The translations under genes were made by a program, and so were the position numbers. From Leishmania martiniquensis (lineage: Eukaryota; Euglenozoa; Kinetoplastea; Trypanosomatida; Trypanosomatidae), in assembly GCF_017916325.1 (NCBI RefSeq), contig NC_090168.1, forward strand, positions 567,692-631,691: 64,000 nt of DNA, read 5' to 3'. The stretch's first letter is position 1. Each line of letters begins with the position of its first letter. The notes beneath the pieces are model-generated. The model had not been told where the DNA came from. It saw nothing but the letters and a program-made list of their open reading frames with translations, and searched no databases. This document shows positions 51,432 through 62,965 of this stretch, in pieces.

Positions 51432-54400
51432 ATGCCAAACGACGCTGTACTCTTGTCTGAGTACTTCCCAGGTTTCAAGATGTACAAGGGCATAGCTACA
51501 GCCCGAGAGAGGCATCAGCGGTATGTCTCTGAAGTGAGTGGGAGGGCGCAGCGTTCTTTCAGGGCTCCAACACTGCGAGGAAGTGAGCTAGGTGTGTACG
51601 CCACAGGTGCATGAGGGGAAATGCAAGCGTGTAAGTCTGCACCGCAGTTCCCTAGCACCTCCACTGGGGATCTCAGCGGCTGCCGTTGTTACGGCGCCTT
51701 CGGAAAGGTCTCTCCTCCGCGACCGGTTTTGACCCGGTGTTCAAAGCGGCTTCTACCGCGTGCCAGTGCTTGAGGCCTACCGCATTCGAGATGGAGTGAC
51801 CTTCACTCGAACCCACGACACCGGGTTGCCATGGTGCTGCAGACTTGCGGCAGGTGCTGTCGCTGCAATAGCAATCCTCTGGCATGGATGGCAGCGGTGC
51901 TAGCCAAAGCATGGATGCCTCGTACTATAACGCTGCCGATGCAAAGGCGCGCAGCGCTACCTCACACACCATGGCCCGTCGAGGGCGGTGCCGGGAGAAT
52001 AACTGTGGTCGTGTTGAGTGGCAATGGAGCGCCGTCTTGCCTGAGCTCTCTGATGCTATGGCAGAGGTAGTGACAACGTAGGTGTCTGAGCTTGAGCAGA
52101 CTTCTTTCTCACGGCTTGCACGCGCTGCACTGATGCACAATGCGAGAGGTTGAGGCCTACATCAGCACCCTGCATGCAGTAGCCAATGCGACCGATATCA
52201 CAGTTTTATGTTTCGCTGATGCTCGAGATAGAGGTGCCTGGGGCGCCTGTGCTGTGTATAGCGCTGGCCCCAGTTAGCGCCCCGTGGCAGAGGTGAGGCG
52301 CAGTAAGGATTGCAGGGCATTTGCTTTTCACATTTTTGGCCCATGCTAGATGCTGAAGCTGATGCGGGAGTTGAACCTGATCGGAGTAGAAAAAGGAGAT
52401 GCGGCGTCCGGGCTCCTCTCCCGCAGGTAATTCGGCTGAGGAGCGGCAGCGGTAGGCACGCTGGCGGCAGAAATGGGTGCTGCAGAGGCCGAAGGCGTGG
52501 GCACGATTCTGGAAGAAGGATCTGTTGGTTTGTCGCTGCCACGTTAGCTGAAGTCCTTACCAGGGGGGAGGGGCAATTAGTATTACGCCGGCGCGGCCTC
52601 CGGGCTTGGCTTTCATGCTAGCACTTCACAGAGGCATTCGGTAAGCCCCAGTGGAGTGTGGGGCAGCCGGTGGCCCCTCCCACCCACAGCCATCGACCCG
52701 GAAAAAGGATCAGGTGTGGGCGAGGTGCCTGTGGAGGATGGCGTTAGCCGCTGCTCCGCAGCCGTGGACGGGGGTCGCAGCGGAAGGATTGAAGCTTGCG
52801 CATCGATGGAGGCAGCAGCTGCGCTCTCCACACCAGGAGCAAGCTTCGTTGTTAACCACAGCTGGCTGCCACAGTGACAGACGCGCATCTGCCTCTGCCA
52901 CAACAGCCCTAACTGCGGAACTGGGTCGCAGCCCTAACTGAGATTGCGGCGATGCCAAGGATTTAAGGTGTGGTAGTGGGCGAAGAGGGAAGCGAGCAGC
53001 TATTCACTGGTGATGGAGCGAGTGCGCAAGGCGATTGGTGCACAATGGTGGCTACATGTGTGATGCGGAGGCACAGTACGGGTGCCGCTTTCGGCCGCTG
53101 CTGGGGCGACATCAGCGCACGCTTTGCCACCAGTGAAGTGAGAAGGGAGTCCCTGAAAGCCTGTGCACGCAGCAGCCCCCTAGCCATTACTTTGTCGCGC
53201 GGTGGAAGTGACGCCGATGGCGTCGCATGTGGGCAACCGCCGAGGTGCTTTGGATTGGTGTCGGTACTGTTACAAGCGTCTACCTAGCTCTCCGCTACTG
53301 CTCTGACCGTTATCGCGAGAGCTGCGGCAGCGGCCACAGGTACTTGGTCTCCTCGACACCCTCCATCGCGTGCTGCACACCTCTTCTATGGTTCGGCAGA
53401 CGCGAGTACAACACCATTTCATTCAGTTTCACCTGCGTTGCTGCCGCCCGGCTGTGGAGGGGGTGTGGCACGAGCTTGGTGTCCTCCTCGCATTCGCCAT
53501 GATTCGCCGGCGTCTGCGCATAGAACTGCAGTCGATGGGACGGCTGAAGGGGCTGCACTGCTGATGGGGAGGATCTGGATTTCAAGTCTCGCGGAGAGCC
53601 CGGCCGTCCAGTCTCAGGTTAGGAGCGTTGGCGCTTCATTACATGAGCGGCGCACCCTCGACGGGCTTTTCGCAGCGGTCTTAGGCGACAGTGGCGAGCC
53701 TTCGCTTTGAGCATGTGCAGTGCGACCAGGTGAAAAAGTGTTGCGAGCTGGTAATCCACAGCCCTCGCCTGTCCCTCACCTTTGACGAGCACAAGCGCCA
53801 GCAGACTAGCCCACCCATGGCAGCGGCGGCAGCAGCTGTTATAGTGGCGGCGCGCACGTTCATCACGGTACTAGGTCTAGTGCAGGCTCTGCCACGGCAG
53901 AGCCTGCACGGCTCTCTCTAGAATGACGGCAGGCTTCTTTCCATTTGTCCACCCTACACCGGAAAGGCTGAGGCAATGATGCCGTTGACGCTGTCTAAGT
54001 GCCTAGTTAGTGTCGTGGCGCAGCTGACCTCACTTACTCGCACAGTGAAGGCAAGCCAGGCTCGGTGAGCGCGTTCTAGTAAAAGGCTTCCTGCAACGAT
54101 CGATGCTGCTTTGTTAACACGCAAGGCTCCAACTCTAGAGCTCTCACCGCGAGTGCCAGTCACAGCCGTAGCCGCAGTCTCCGCTGTCACCCAGCCTCAG
54201 CAGGACACCGTCAGTGCTGCCCCATCCCCCTTAGCCGCAGCACGAGAGCTCACCAAGCCCGAATCGGAACCGCCAGGGGTAGCTGGAACAGCAGAACAGT
54301 AGAGTCACCAGTGACGAGGGCAGTGCACGAGGAGCTCCTCCGAGTAGTGCCGTGACGATGCACGGCTCAATATGGTGTGGCAGAGGCTAGTGCAGCGGTC

Positions 54401-55390
54401 GCTTAACATCAGAGAAGGGAAGGAGGACAGCATCGGGAAGGCGATTTTCTCAGCCGGCTTTGCCGGTAGCACGACGAGTGGCTCAAAGAAGCGCAACGAA
54501 AAAGAGTGCGATGAACCGCCTTCAGTCAGTTGCGCAAGCGGGGAAAGGGGCGACATGGCGAATTGCAAGAGGTGGCAGGCGCTGCAGTAGGCGAATGTAC
54601 GGCGCTGGTGCACGATCCTGACACCGTTCCAGATGCACACTTTGCGTTGCTATTACCACAAGGTTGTGCGCAGCTGATGTGTGTGTGTGTGTGCCGGCAG
54701 GCCCAAAGCTGGAGGTGTGGTCTGAATCGCCCTCAGCACTTCACCCCCGATGCCGCGAAGCGAGAGGGGGGGCAGCAAGTCAGCTTCTCGAGTGTCAGAC
54801 TTCCCAGGTACAGGCCGCTGCGATGAGCTCATTGTTGTTGTCGCATCGCGCGTCCTTGAGGGTCACCTCGATTGCGTTGCTCCGCATCGCAGCGGCCATG
54901 GCAGTGATACAGGCTCATCAGCCCCTGCTCCAGCTTTAGTGAAGGGGGATAGCCCTTCGAATCTACGCAGGCACGCCGGTGGAGCTGCATCGCGTTCGTG
55001 ACGCACTCTGCTTTGAGTCTCACAGCTGCTTGCTAGTAAGCACCACTTCACTCACCGGCGCCCTTGAAGGGCAAAACCGACGGTCTCCGTACAGCTTTGG
55101 CAGCTGGAGGCGGCAGAGACTGCACGTTTGAAGGGGGCATCGAGGGCCATTCAGGGTGGCTCCGTTCCTCCGTCTCGGAATGGGAGTGGGCGAAAAGCAC
55201 TGCTGTTACGGCTGCTGCAGCCAAATTCACGCGGAGCAAGCGACCTGCGTCTGAGGAGACGAGCAACGGCCACCGTCCTGGCAACAGCACCCCTGCAAAG
55301 GCGAGATCAGTCAGGTGGTACTCATGGGCTACAACCACGCCTGCAATATGGAATCGGCCTCCATCAGAGGAGCTTCTGTGACAACCCCAG
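51432..55390 (+). pseudogene. Long decaying + strand gene, identity unknown
   Basis: A start-like N-terminus at 51432 (MPNDAVLLSEYFPGFKMYKG) stops after about 60 codons. Further protein-like stretches follow on the + strand in changing frames, broken by stops: ELSDAMAEVV then, past a TAG, SELEQTSFSRLARAALMH in the same frame (to about 52138); a frameshift then gives AREVEAYISTLHAVANATDI (about 52140-52200); later FEHVQCDQVKKCCELVIHSP (about 53700) and MPLTLSKCLVSVVAQLTSL (about 53985). The G+C-rich, amphipathic character resembles a large coiled-coil or low-complexity protein. No domain is recognised. The 3' limit is a guess from where such stretches fade. Confidence 0.5.
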
Positions 55391-55935
55391 CGATAGCTTC
55401 AAGAACCTGAAGGAGTCCAGACGATGCAGCGGCAAAGAGATCTTCGGAGGATGTCTCTTTCTGCGTGCATGCTCGCCCCTTGCCGCTGCAGGCCCCGCCA
55501 GACCCGTGGGGCCTGTAGTGCTTATTGGGCCTCGCTGCGACGCTCGTGACGATATCGTTTTCCTTGGGATCAGCTGTCAGGTTTGGAGTACGCATGCGCA
55601 GCACCTCTTTTTCTTGTGCGATCACCGTGTCGTTGTGGAGCTGCCGTCACGTGCTGTCCCTGCTAATGGCATCCACTCCCAAAATAGAGCTTCTCGCAGC
55701 TACAACCCCACCTTCCCATTCCTCTCCATGCATCCCTCAGCGATCAACTCCTGTTCTCTTTTATCTCGTACCTGCCCTGCCCACTTGTCCTGCCGCTCTC
55801 CAAAGCTCGCACGTCTCGCACAGACAGAGAGTGGCATGCGCACGCTAAACCATATCGTCACCTATCTGAGGTAAGCACAACCGCATCTGGCCCATCACGC
55901 TGATCCAGGAGCACCGCTATCTTATAATTACGTCT
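55391..55935. other. Intergenic region ahead of PIG-F
   Basis: A 248-codon + frame ends at 55874 but its composition does not look coding and it matches nothing. C/T-rich tracts near 55700-55800 could provide the trans-splice site for PIG-F. Confidence 0.4.
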
Positions 55936-56634
55936 ATGCGACTCCTATCTGCCTACCAGGACGCGCAGCACCAAGTGCCTGCAGCCAGACGCTCTCTCAT
56001 GCACTTCTTGGAAGATGTAGCTGCCTGGTGTATCATCTTCTTTCTACTTGGTGCTCCTGTGCTGCCCATATCGAAAGCGAGCATGACCGTTGTCTCTGCA
56101 CTTATTGTCGCCCTAACGTGGCCCCTCTCCATTTCAGCGTGGGCTGCGCTCCTCACTACCTCGCTGCAGTGGGATCGTCAGACGCAGCCGGTCATGAGCA
56201 CAGTGGTGGACCTCTTCACCACTCCAGCCGCAGCGCCGCCACATGACCCATCCCTTGAGCCAGGTGTAAATGAGCGCTGCGGCGGTGTAAGCTTGTGTAC
56301 TGAGGACCTGCTCACTCTAGAAAAAGTTGACGGTGGGCTTACTGTTCCTGGATTCACGCCTGCGGAAGCTGCGCAGCTGACCCGTTGCTTTGCCCTGGCT
56401 GCCGTCTTGCTCATTGGTGGTCTGTTTGGGCAGTTGGACTGGCAAGCCGCGTATCAAATGTGGCCCTACCCTTCCTTGAGCGCGTACGTGGTGGCACGCG
56501 CTGGATTAGAGGTGTACGACCGAGTCGGAGGTGGAGGTGGTGCTCTTCACACAAAAGTAGGGCAATGCAAACAAAAGAATCGATTGAAAAGCGGGAAGCA
56601 GAGATGTATGAGTGCCTGTTTGTGCATTCGATGA
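55936..56634 (+). CDS. PIGF: PIG-F/GPI11-like GPI-anchor biosynthesis protein
   Basis: 232 residues with four or more hydrophobic segments: about 28-50 (AAWCIIFFLLGAPVLPI), 51-76 and 152-168. The clearest family match is at about 168-182, GGLFGQLDWQAAYQMWPYP, corresponding to the LDWDRPWQxWPIP signature of PIG-F. PIG-F is an ER membrane protein that stabilises the enzymes adding ethanolamine phosphate to GPI precursors, and its usual length of about 220 residues agrees. In trypanosomatids GPI-anchored proteins and glycolipids dominate the surface. The last 35 residues are basic and Gly-rich and lack the final hydrophobic segments of animal PIG-F, so the C-terminus may be divergent or the frame altered near 56540. 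Confidence 0.7.
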   Translation: MRLLSAYQDAQHQVPAARRSLMHFLEDVAAWCIIFFLLGAPVLPISKASMTVVSALIVALTWPLSISAWAALLTTSLQWDRQTQPVMSTVVDLFTTPAAAPPHDPSLEPGVNERCGGVSLCTEDLLTLEKVDGGLTVPGFTPAEAAQLTRCFALAAVLLIGGLFGQLDWQAAYQMWPYPSLSAYVVARAGLEVYDRVGGGGGALHTKVGQCKQKNRLKSGKQRCMSACLCIR

Positions 56635-57478
56635 ATTCGGCTACAAGTGTTCCTTTCATCATCAGCTTCCCTTCGTTGTCCACCTCCGCCGCACTTCCGC
56701 TGCAATGATGTTCGTCTCATGCAGCTTCTCTGCGCTGTGTGCAGGTATCATGTGCGGATGGCGCATGTGCTGCACCGACCACGTTGGTCATGTTTCCTTT
56801 TTTCGTCGTTCTTGTGGAATGGGCTATGACGTTTCTTTCTGTGTGTGCGTGTGCGTGTCACGGATCGCTTAATATGGATGCCCTGGAGCTCCTCAGAGGA
56901 TCGGCGCATTTTCTCTTTTCGAGTGCGCAATACGGGCGAGCATGAGTGCTTCGCTGGAGGGAAGTCACATCCCACCCACCCACCCACACCACCAGAAGCG
57001 TAATCTGCTTCGCAGCTTTCTGTGCAGCTCCTTCAAGCTCCTTGCTAGCTCGTTCACAAAGGTGGCGCTTGTCCTGCTGCAGCGCGATGGTGCTGCAGCA
57101 GGACTGGCTGGAATACTGCGAGAGAACACCGAATGTGCCTCCTTCACGTGGGAGACGGAAGTGCAAAAGGGAACCTCTGCGCGGCGGTTTTCAGGCCTTC
57201 CTATTCTCTCTCTTCACCTCCTCTTCCTGTCTTCCCCCCTAGGCACAAGCGTATAAGCTGCTGCTGCTGCTCTTATCAACGTTTCTCGCTTTCTTCAGCT
57301 CTGCGCTTAGCACACCTTCACAAGCCACTCAAGTACCTCTCCTACACGGTGGCACGGCGTGCCGCATTCTCTACGCTTGATTTTGTGTGTAAGGCCTTTG
57401 TCTGTTTACCGACGTCACTCGGCCGGCGTACGCGTGGTCACGCGCTTCGTGTGTGTGCGGGCGCAGAGCACCACCGCC
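56635..57478. other. Intergenic region ahead of the RAD51-like gene
   Basis: About 0.84 kb without a supported gene. A pyrimidine tract with AG at 57201-57242 is the likely splice acceptor. Short frames overlap on both strands. Confidence 0.5.
57201..57242 (+). promoter_or_regulatory. Polypyrimidine tract and trans-splice acceptor
   Basis: Forty bases of almost pure C/T (ctcctcttcctgtcttcccc and neighbours) end in AG at 57241-57242, about 240 bases ahead of the ATG at 57479. Confidence 0.55.
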
Positions 57479-59167
57479 ATGTGGGAAACTATGGCCGACA
57501 CTGAGGCGCGGGCACGAGTACAACGCCTACGACAGTCTGCGGCGTCGCTGCAAGATGTCTACGGTGCTTTTGCCCCATGGCAACACCTTCCCACCTCTGT
57601 TCGCGAGCTCGACTCGCTCTTAGGCGCGGCTGATGTGTCTGGAGGGGTGTCTGACGACGGCGGCAGGAGAGGCGTCGAGCCGTGTATCGGGGGCCTCCCT
57701 GTGGGTGGTCTTCATGAGCTTTACGGGCCGCCTTTATCTGGCAAGTCGTGGATACTTCGGCGTATCGGTGCGGCCTACGTGCGACGCATGACCGCGTACC
57801 GGCAGTGGTACCATGACGAACTGGTACGGGTGTCTGCGTGGGGCATGGAGGCAATGCAGCCCACACATACAGATGACGCACATGCGACGAAAGGCAAGGA
57901 AGACGTGGCCAGTAAGGAGGATGTTGCCGGCATCAGTGCAGACTTAGCGAGCGCTTCGCCGATGACCGCGGTAGGGGAGTGGGATCTTTATGTGTGCATG
58001 GTGAGTGGTGCCGGTGCAGGCGGCACGACAGATCGCCTCACAGCATCGTCAGCGTCGCCCCCACCGTTCTCACCTGATGTGCGAAGCTGGCTGGAGGAGC
58101 TTGTCGCCCCTTTTGGCTCATCTTTGGCCCTCGCCGAGCAAGAAGAGGCCTCTTTTGCCGGGCCGGTGCACCAGTATTCATCACTACACCAGCGGCGGCA
58201 ACAACAGCGGGCTTACGCTGAGCAGCACATTCACTTCTGCGTGGTGCACTCTCCCAATGAGCTTCTTGCCTTTCTCGAACGTCTCAGCGGCGATGCGGCA
58301 TCAGCGCGATGCACAGGTACAGTCTCCGCAAACTCGGCCCCCTTTATCGGCGTTCCTGCACCTCTCGTAGCATCGCAGCAGCAGACACCGTCACCGCAGT
58401 TGCCCTGCGGCTCTTTGACCACTTCAGTGCGAGGCCAGAAGCGGCGCCGCACTCCGGCTACTGCGGTGACCTCTTCACCAGCCTTTCCATTGTCCCGTGG
58501 TAACTTTTCCCGGCGCACATGGCGGCTGCAGCGGCAGCGTCTGCTCCTCCTCGACGGCCTCGACGCGCTGTGGCTGCACCCCACACTGGGCAACCACAGC
58601 GCCACACACGCAGGTCAGTGGTTCGCCGAAGAACTGCATAGGCAGTTGCGGGCAGTGCTATCACCGAAACTTTGCTGCAGCGCTTCGACTCGCGCCTTTC
58701 CGACGACTTCACCTACTACCGCGGCTGCTCCCCCAGCGCCTCACCACTCTCAGCTTACGCTCTATTCTACCGTCATTTGCACAAATGGCTGCAACGGCGG
58801 TAATGGCGGTAGTTCGGCTGCGCTTCAACTGGAGACTCGCCTGGTCGGGCCACCCGGAGGCGTCGCAGGCTGGATGGTGACGGTGCCACGACCCTCGGGA
58901 AACGCAGTGTGGGTCAAGGCAGCAGACACGCGATGCCTGGTTGAGCCTGCACACGTAGGGCTGGTGTCGATGCCGACACCCGGCTCCTCCTATGGGTCGC
59001 CAGCGCATATGCCGCGCGGTGTAGGCGCCATGCGTCACAGTGGCGGTCGCATCGCTGGCTCCTTTGGTCAGCCTACCGGGAAATCTCTCGAGTCTCTCGT
59101 CACGGTGGTAAAGGGAGGCTCGCGCGTTGCGGCGACGTGGGTGCTGCGCGACGTTCCAGACGGCTAG
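57479..59167 (+). CDS. RAD51-paralogue-like RecA-fold ATPase
   Basis: 562 residues from the first ATG; a second ATG four codons later is the alternative, and the frame upstream lacks ATG. LPTSVRELDSLLG followed by GLPVGGLHELYGPPLSGKSW is the typical start of a RAD51/RecA core, with Walker A GPPLSGKS at 83-90. A Walker B-like strand LLLLDGLDALW is at about 355-365. A strand with the pattern STVICTNGCNGG around 430 corresponds to the region after Walker B in RAD51 paralogues. The core is interrupted by long Ser/Thr/Gln/Ala-rich inserts, for example around 135-170 and 300-340, making it longer than the 300-400 residues usual in the family. Such proteins assist homologous recombination and repair. 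Which paralogue it is cannot be settled. Confidence 0.68.
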   Translation: MWETMADTEARARVQRLRQSAASLQDVYGAFAPWQHLPTSVRELDSLLGAADVSGGVSDDGGRRGVEPCIGGLPVGGLHELYGPPLSGKSWILRRIGAAYVRRMTAYRQWYHDELVRVSAWGMEAMQPTHTDDAHATKGKEDVASKEDVAGISADLASASPMTAVGEWDLYVCMVSGAGAGGTTDRLTASSASPPPFSPDVRSWLEELVAPFGSSLALAEQEEASFAGPVHQYSSLHQRRQQQRAYAEQHIHFCVVHSPNELLAFLERLSGDAASARCTGTVSANSAPFIGVPAPLVASQQQTPSPQLPCGSLTTSVRGQKRRRTPATAVTSSPAFPLSRGNFSRRTWRLQRQRLLLLDGLDALWLHPTLGNHSATHAGQWFAEELHRQLRAVLSPKLCCSASTRAFPTTSPTTAAAPPAPHHSQLTLYSTVICTNGCNGGNGGSSAALQLETRLVGPPGGVAGWMVTVPRPSGNAVWVKAADTRCLVEPAHVGLVSMPTPGSSYGSPAHMPRGVGAMRHSGGRIAGSFGQPTGKSLESLVTVVKGGSRVAATWVLRDVPDG

Positions 59168-59830
59168 CAAGATACTGGAGCTGCACATCCCCCCCCCTTG
59201 TGTGTACGCTGGCTACGCGCCTCTTACCGCACTCTCCCTTGAGCGTACATCAGGGGGCGCATCTCGCACTCTGGTAAGTAGCCTGCAAGCGGTGATGGGG
59301 TCGTTTTTTCTCCTTTCCCCCCGATCCCCGTTTTTTCCCAATGGCGAGAAAGACCGAGGGGGCTGGGGGGTTGCACGGCCCACGAGCCCCCGGCAAGGAG
59401 AGGGCAGCTTAGGAGGCATGTATCTCCTTGTCTGTCTTCCTACGCCTCTCTTTTGTAGTAGACGTGCGCAGCCGACAGAGAGAAAAGCAGATGCGTCCTT
59501 CCATCTACATAGTTTTGTGCAGCGTGGCCGTCCGACACGTTCACACGCCCCCGGCGGTGCTCTCTTTCTCTTCCTTTATCGGCACTGTGCTGGAGCTGAG
59601 GTTTTCTCCATGACTTTCACGGATGCTCTCTATCACCCCTTCTCCTTCTTTCCGTCCCACTCCTGGTCAATCCTTTACAACTGGTACGTCTGTTTCTTTG
59701 CTTTGGCCTGCATGGGCTTGCGCAGGACACAATCACCTGCAGGCCTGCACCTTACAGCGCTGATTCACTTCCCTTTTTTTGCGAAGTAACCTCTCTCTCT
59801 GTCTCCCTCTCTCGCTCCTTCTGGATACGC
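59168..59830. other. Intergenic region
   Basis: About 0.66 kb with C runs and T/C-rich tracts; the tract near 59789-59818 (ctctctctctgtctccctct) lies just ahead of the next ATG. Open frames here are low-complexity and unsupported. Confidence 0.5.
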
Positions 59831-61078
59831 ATGTCTATCATTTACGTGGACGAGCTGATAGTACGGCTTCCATCGGATGTGCGCAACACCTTTAACCCAT
59901 CGTATGCCTTCAGCGGCGGCGGCGGCAGCAACAACCGCGCTTCCGCGCCTGTGATGGGGTTGCGGGAGGTGCAGACCGGCCACGTTCTTCTGCCCATAGA
60001 CGCCGAGGGCTCGATTGTTGTCACCCCGGGACAGCGGTACAGTGTGGTTCTTATTCGCGAGACCCGCAGCGGCTCTGTTGCGTCAGCTGCTGCACCACCC
60101 GCCCGAACCGAATCCTCCTCGGCTGTGAACAACGGCCGCCAAAGCAGCACTGATGATGATGCCACCAAAAAAAAACATCACTTGGCGTTGGCCAAGCTTC
60201 AGCAGCAGCAGCAGCCCGTCAAGCAGCCCAGCTTATCACGTGAGGCCGCTGCACCGGCATCAGAAGCGGAGCCACCCATGCGGTTTCCCCAGAAGAGCAT
60301 GTCCAAACAGGAGCGCAAAGCAACGCGCGAGTCAGCTATCGCAAAAGAGTTTCACGGGTGTGAGGCCTCGATCGCCTCTGCTGTGGCAGAAGCAGAGCAG
60401 CCCAGAAAGAAGCAAAAACGCCAGGACAATGACGCAGTGCAGGCGCTGCAGCAACATCCACCACGCCAGCAAAAGATGCCTCCCAATTCGAATTCGATGA
60501 TCGAGATGAGCACCGACGATGCGCCGTTGGTGGAGGCATACAAGGCCTCCCAGTCGCACACACCCCCTCGCACATCTCCGGTGATGGCGCCATCGAAATC
60601 TGGCGAAAGCAGTCGCTACAGCAGCAAGCGTGGCTCACCCCGGAGCAAGGCAGAGACAGTGGTGGGGCCGCCTCCGCCAATGCGCCACAGCCTCAGCAGC
60701 AGCGATGGCTACAACGATGAGGAAGGCGCGCCATCGCTGGCGCAGCTATACGGAGTTCAGTCCGCCGCGTCGCATCCCTCTGCCTCTAAGATGGAGCATG
60801 CGTGGGAGAGGGAGACGCACCGAACCGTAACTTCCAAGAAGCGCCATTCCCCGTCGAAGAAGACCAAGTCAACACCTGCTGATACTGCTGCACCAACAAC
60901 TGCGCTGCGAGCCCAGTCCCCGACACAGCCGGCGACATCCGCCACCTTGGCACCAGCAGCTCAGATGCAGCACCAGAAGAGCACCAGCCCAGACAGAGTC
61001 CTCGTAACGCTGCCGTCGTCGTCTCGGGCGAGTGCAGTCCGCCGGGTTCCGCTGGACACGTCAAGCGACTCGGATTAG
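59831..61078 (+). CDS. Hypothetical low-complexity, probably nuclear protein
   Basis: 415 residues, not recognised. The first 85 residues look like a small folded domain with alternating strands (IIYVDELIVRLPSDV, then VQTGHVLLPIDAEGSIVV and RYSVVLIRE). The rest is disordered: poly-Gln at about 121-125, a bipartite basic stretch RKKQKRQ near 195 that could be a nuclear localisation signal, several Ser-Pro and Thr-Pro sites, a second basic stretch KKRHSPSKKTKS near 340, and an acidic end DTSSDSD. The pattern of a small N-terminal fold and a long phosphorylatable tail suggests a chromatin, transcription or RNA-processing factor, but that is only a guess. Confidence 0.65.
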   Translation: MSIIYVDELIVRLPSDVRNTFNPSYAFSGGGGSNNRASAPVMGLREVQTGHVLLPIDAEGSIVVTPGQRYSVVLIRETRSGSVASAAAPPARTESSSAVNNGRQSSTDDDATKKKHHLALAKLQQQQQPVKQPSLSREAAAPASEAEPPMRFPQKSMSKQERKATRESAIAKEFHGCEASIASAVAEAEQPRKKQKRQDNDAVQALQQHPPRQQKMPPNSNSMIEMSTDDAPLVEAYKASQSHTPPRTSPVMAPSKSGESSRYSSKRGSPRSKAETVVGPPPPMRHSLSSSDGYNDEEGAPSLAQLYGVQSAASHPSASKMEHAWERETHRTVTSKKRHSPSKKTKSTPADTAAPTTALRAQSPTQPATSATLAPAAQMQHQKSTSPDRVLVTLPSSSRASAVRRVPLDTSSDSD

Positions 61079-61840
61079 AGTGTCTTTTTTTTCTCCGGAT
61101 GGGAAAGGGAGAAAAAATCAGCGCGCGAGCGTCGCGCTCTCTCTTCCTCTTCAAGGAAGCTCAAGAGGTGCATTACTCATTGCCACACCGAGTACACGGG
61201 ACAGGCACGCATGGAGAGCGTCGGTGAGTACTCTTTGATGTGATGGCGGGGCTGATGCTGGTCAGCGCCTGCACGTATGTGTGTCTTTCGCTTGCCGTCG
61301 TATGGGGCCGTGTAATCCACTAACGTAAGCAACTCGCCTGAAAATGTGCAGAGTGCACCGATACAGAAGAAAGAAAGAGCGAAAGGAAGATGTGCTTGGC
61401 GAGGAGGACATGAAAGACTTGCGGGCTCCGTGGTCCTTCAGGCACGGCTGCTGCGCAGCTACTGCCATTGGAAAATGCGGCGAAGAAGGAGGAGTAGGCG
61501 ACGCTTTCGGTCTGGGCGCTCCTAGAGGGCGTTGCCATTACCATCGACAGCGGCACTCCGTTGCCGCAGCAAAGCAGGCCACATCTTTCGATATGCGCCA
61601 TCTTGCTGCTGCATCTTTTGGCACTTACGCAGAGTAAAAGGCATCCTTTTTCTTTTGCCCTTTCCCTCTCTTTCTATCTCTGATATGCTGATTGCCTGGC
61701 ACTCCCCCCACCCCCCGCACTTCCACTGGGGGGAGGAGGGTGGAGCACTATCGCGGACAACGGCAGCGAACACATATCCATCATAGAAATCATCCTCGTT
61801 TCGCCCTCATCTACCTACAGCATCGCCGCCATTACCGCCA

Positions 61841-61875
61841 TTACCACCACCACCACCACCAGCAGCAGCAGCAGC
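61841..61875. repeat. Trinucleotide microsatellite (CCA/CAG)
   Basis: Consecutive acc/cca triplets run into cag triplets in a non-coding region. Confidence 0.85.
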
Positions 61876-62877
61876 CGCTCATCTACATCATCACAGCCCG
61901 TGAGCTGTGGCAATAGGAAGCAAAGAAACAGTTCCTGGAAGAGAAAGAAAGCAGGGAGCGTACAACGCGCAAGCACATCTGCCCTTCCCTGTGCGCCCTC
62001 GCTCCTCAGCGTATCGTCCCTACTGGAGGATTACAGGCTTCACCCCTCACCGCTGTCGAGCATCTCCCTCCTTCCCTCACCCGCCCAGCCTGCCCAACCA
62101 GCGCACACCCCATCGTCCATTGTTGTGGAGTTTTTTCGTCGTATACACTCTCGAGCTTTCTCTCACACTTTTACTTCGCGCATAAAAGCCTGCAGGCAGG
62201 GACGGTGTCATCGCCAAGGCATCAACCGCATCCTTGACAATTCTTCACCCCCCCTCCCATCTCACCCCTTCCCCTCCTCTGCCCCTCTCTTCTTCGTGCT
62301 CTCTCTTTGGACGCTGTTGCGCCCCCCTCTCGCAATCCCCACGCCGTTGCTCTGTTCATTTTTTCTGTTTTTGTTATTTCGCAGCTGGCGGTGGTGAGCT
62401 CTGCTTCTCCCTCTCTCTCTTTACGGTGCCACGCATTTACTTAGACGGACGCTGACAAGCACAAGTGAGTTCTTCTCCCGCCTCCCTCCCCTTCCCCTTT
62501 ACCCGACGCAGAAGGAAGCTGCCACGTCGCTTTCCCCCCCCCTTCTTCCACCTTCATCAATTCACCTCTCGTTCTTTCGGTATACACACACACACGCACA
62601 GGCTCACCCTGACGCACTGCACTTCACACAAACTCGTCCATAAACCTGCACACCAACATCTGTAGACTTGTTTGCACCCGTACACCTCACCTCCGTCTCC
62701 CGCAAACGCCCCCGTTCCCCCATTCCCCTCCATCAGTTCTTCGGTGTCTGATTTCTTTGCCTTTCCACCTTTACTGCTTCGTCTTCTTTTTTTTCGCCCT
62801 CTTCTCCCTCACAATCGCGCCGCGAATAGGCCGACTGCCTCGTACTCAGTGCGCGCACACACGCGCACTGCTTACAT

Positions 62878-62916
62878 CTCTCTACCCCCCCTCTCCCCTG
62901 TCCCCTTTGGGCTTAG
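62878..62916 (+). promoter_or_regulatory. Polypyrimidine tract and trans-splice acceptor of the MAP kinase
   Basis: The tract tctctacccccccctctccc and following bases end in AG at 62915-62916, about 50 bases before the ATG at 62966. Confidence 0.55.
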
Positions 62917-62965
62917 CTGAGTTCTGAGGGAGACGGAGCCAAGCATTGCCTAGCAGACCGCAAAG

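Larger units (their letters stand above)
61079..62965. other. Long intergenic region ahead of the MAP kinase
   Basis: About 1.9 kb. Short frames at 61344-61637 (+) and 61320-61601 (-) overlap and are not supported. There are CCA/CAG trinucleotide repeats at about 61841-61875, then roughly 1 kb of strongly C/T-rich DNA from 62000, ending in the splice acceptor for the kinase. Confidence 0.55.

Noticed and set aside
55865..55915. A possible cis-intron (gaggtaag ... tccag) before PIG-F
   Set aside because: Cis-introns are extremely rare in trypanosomatids, and the upstream frame shows no conserved sequence; PIG-F starts well at 55936.
59127..59789. A 220-codon + frame after the RAD51-like gene
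   Set aside because: Low-complexity translation of C/T-rich DNA overlapping the previous gene's end.
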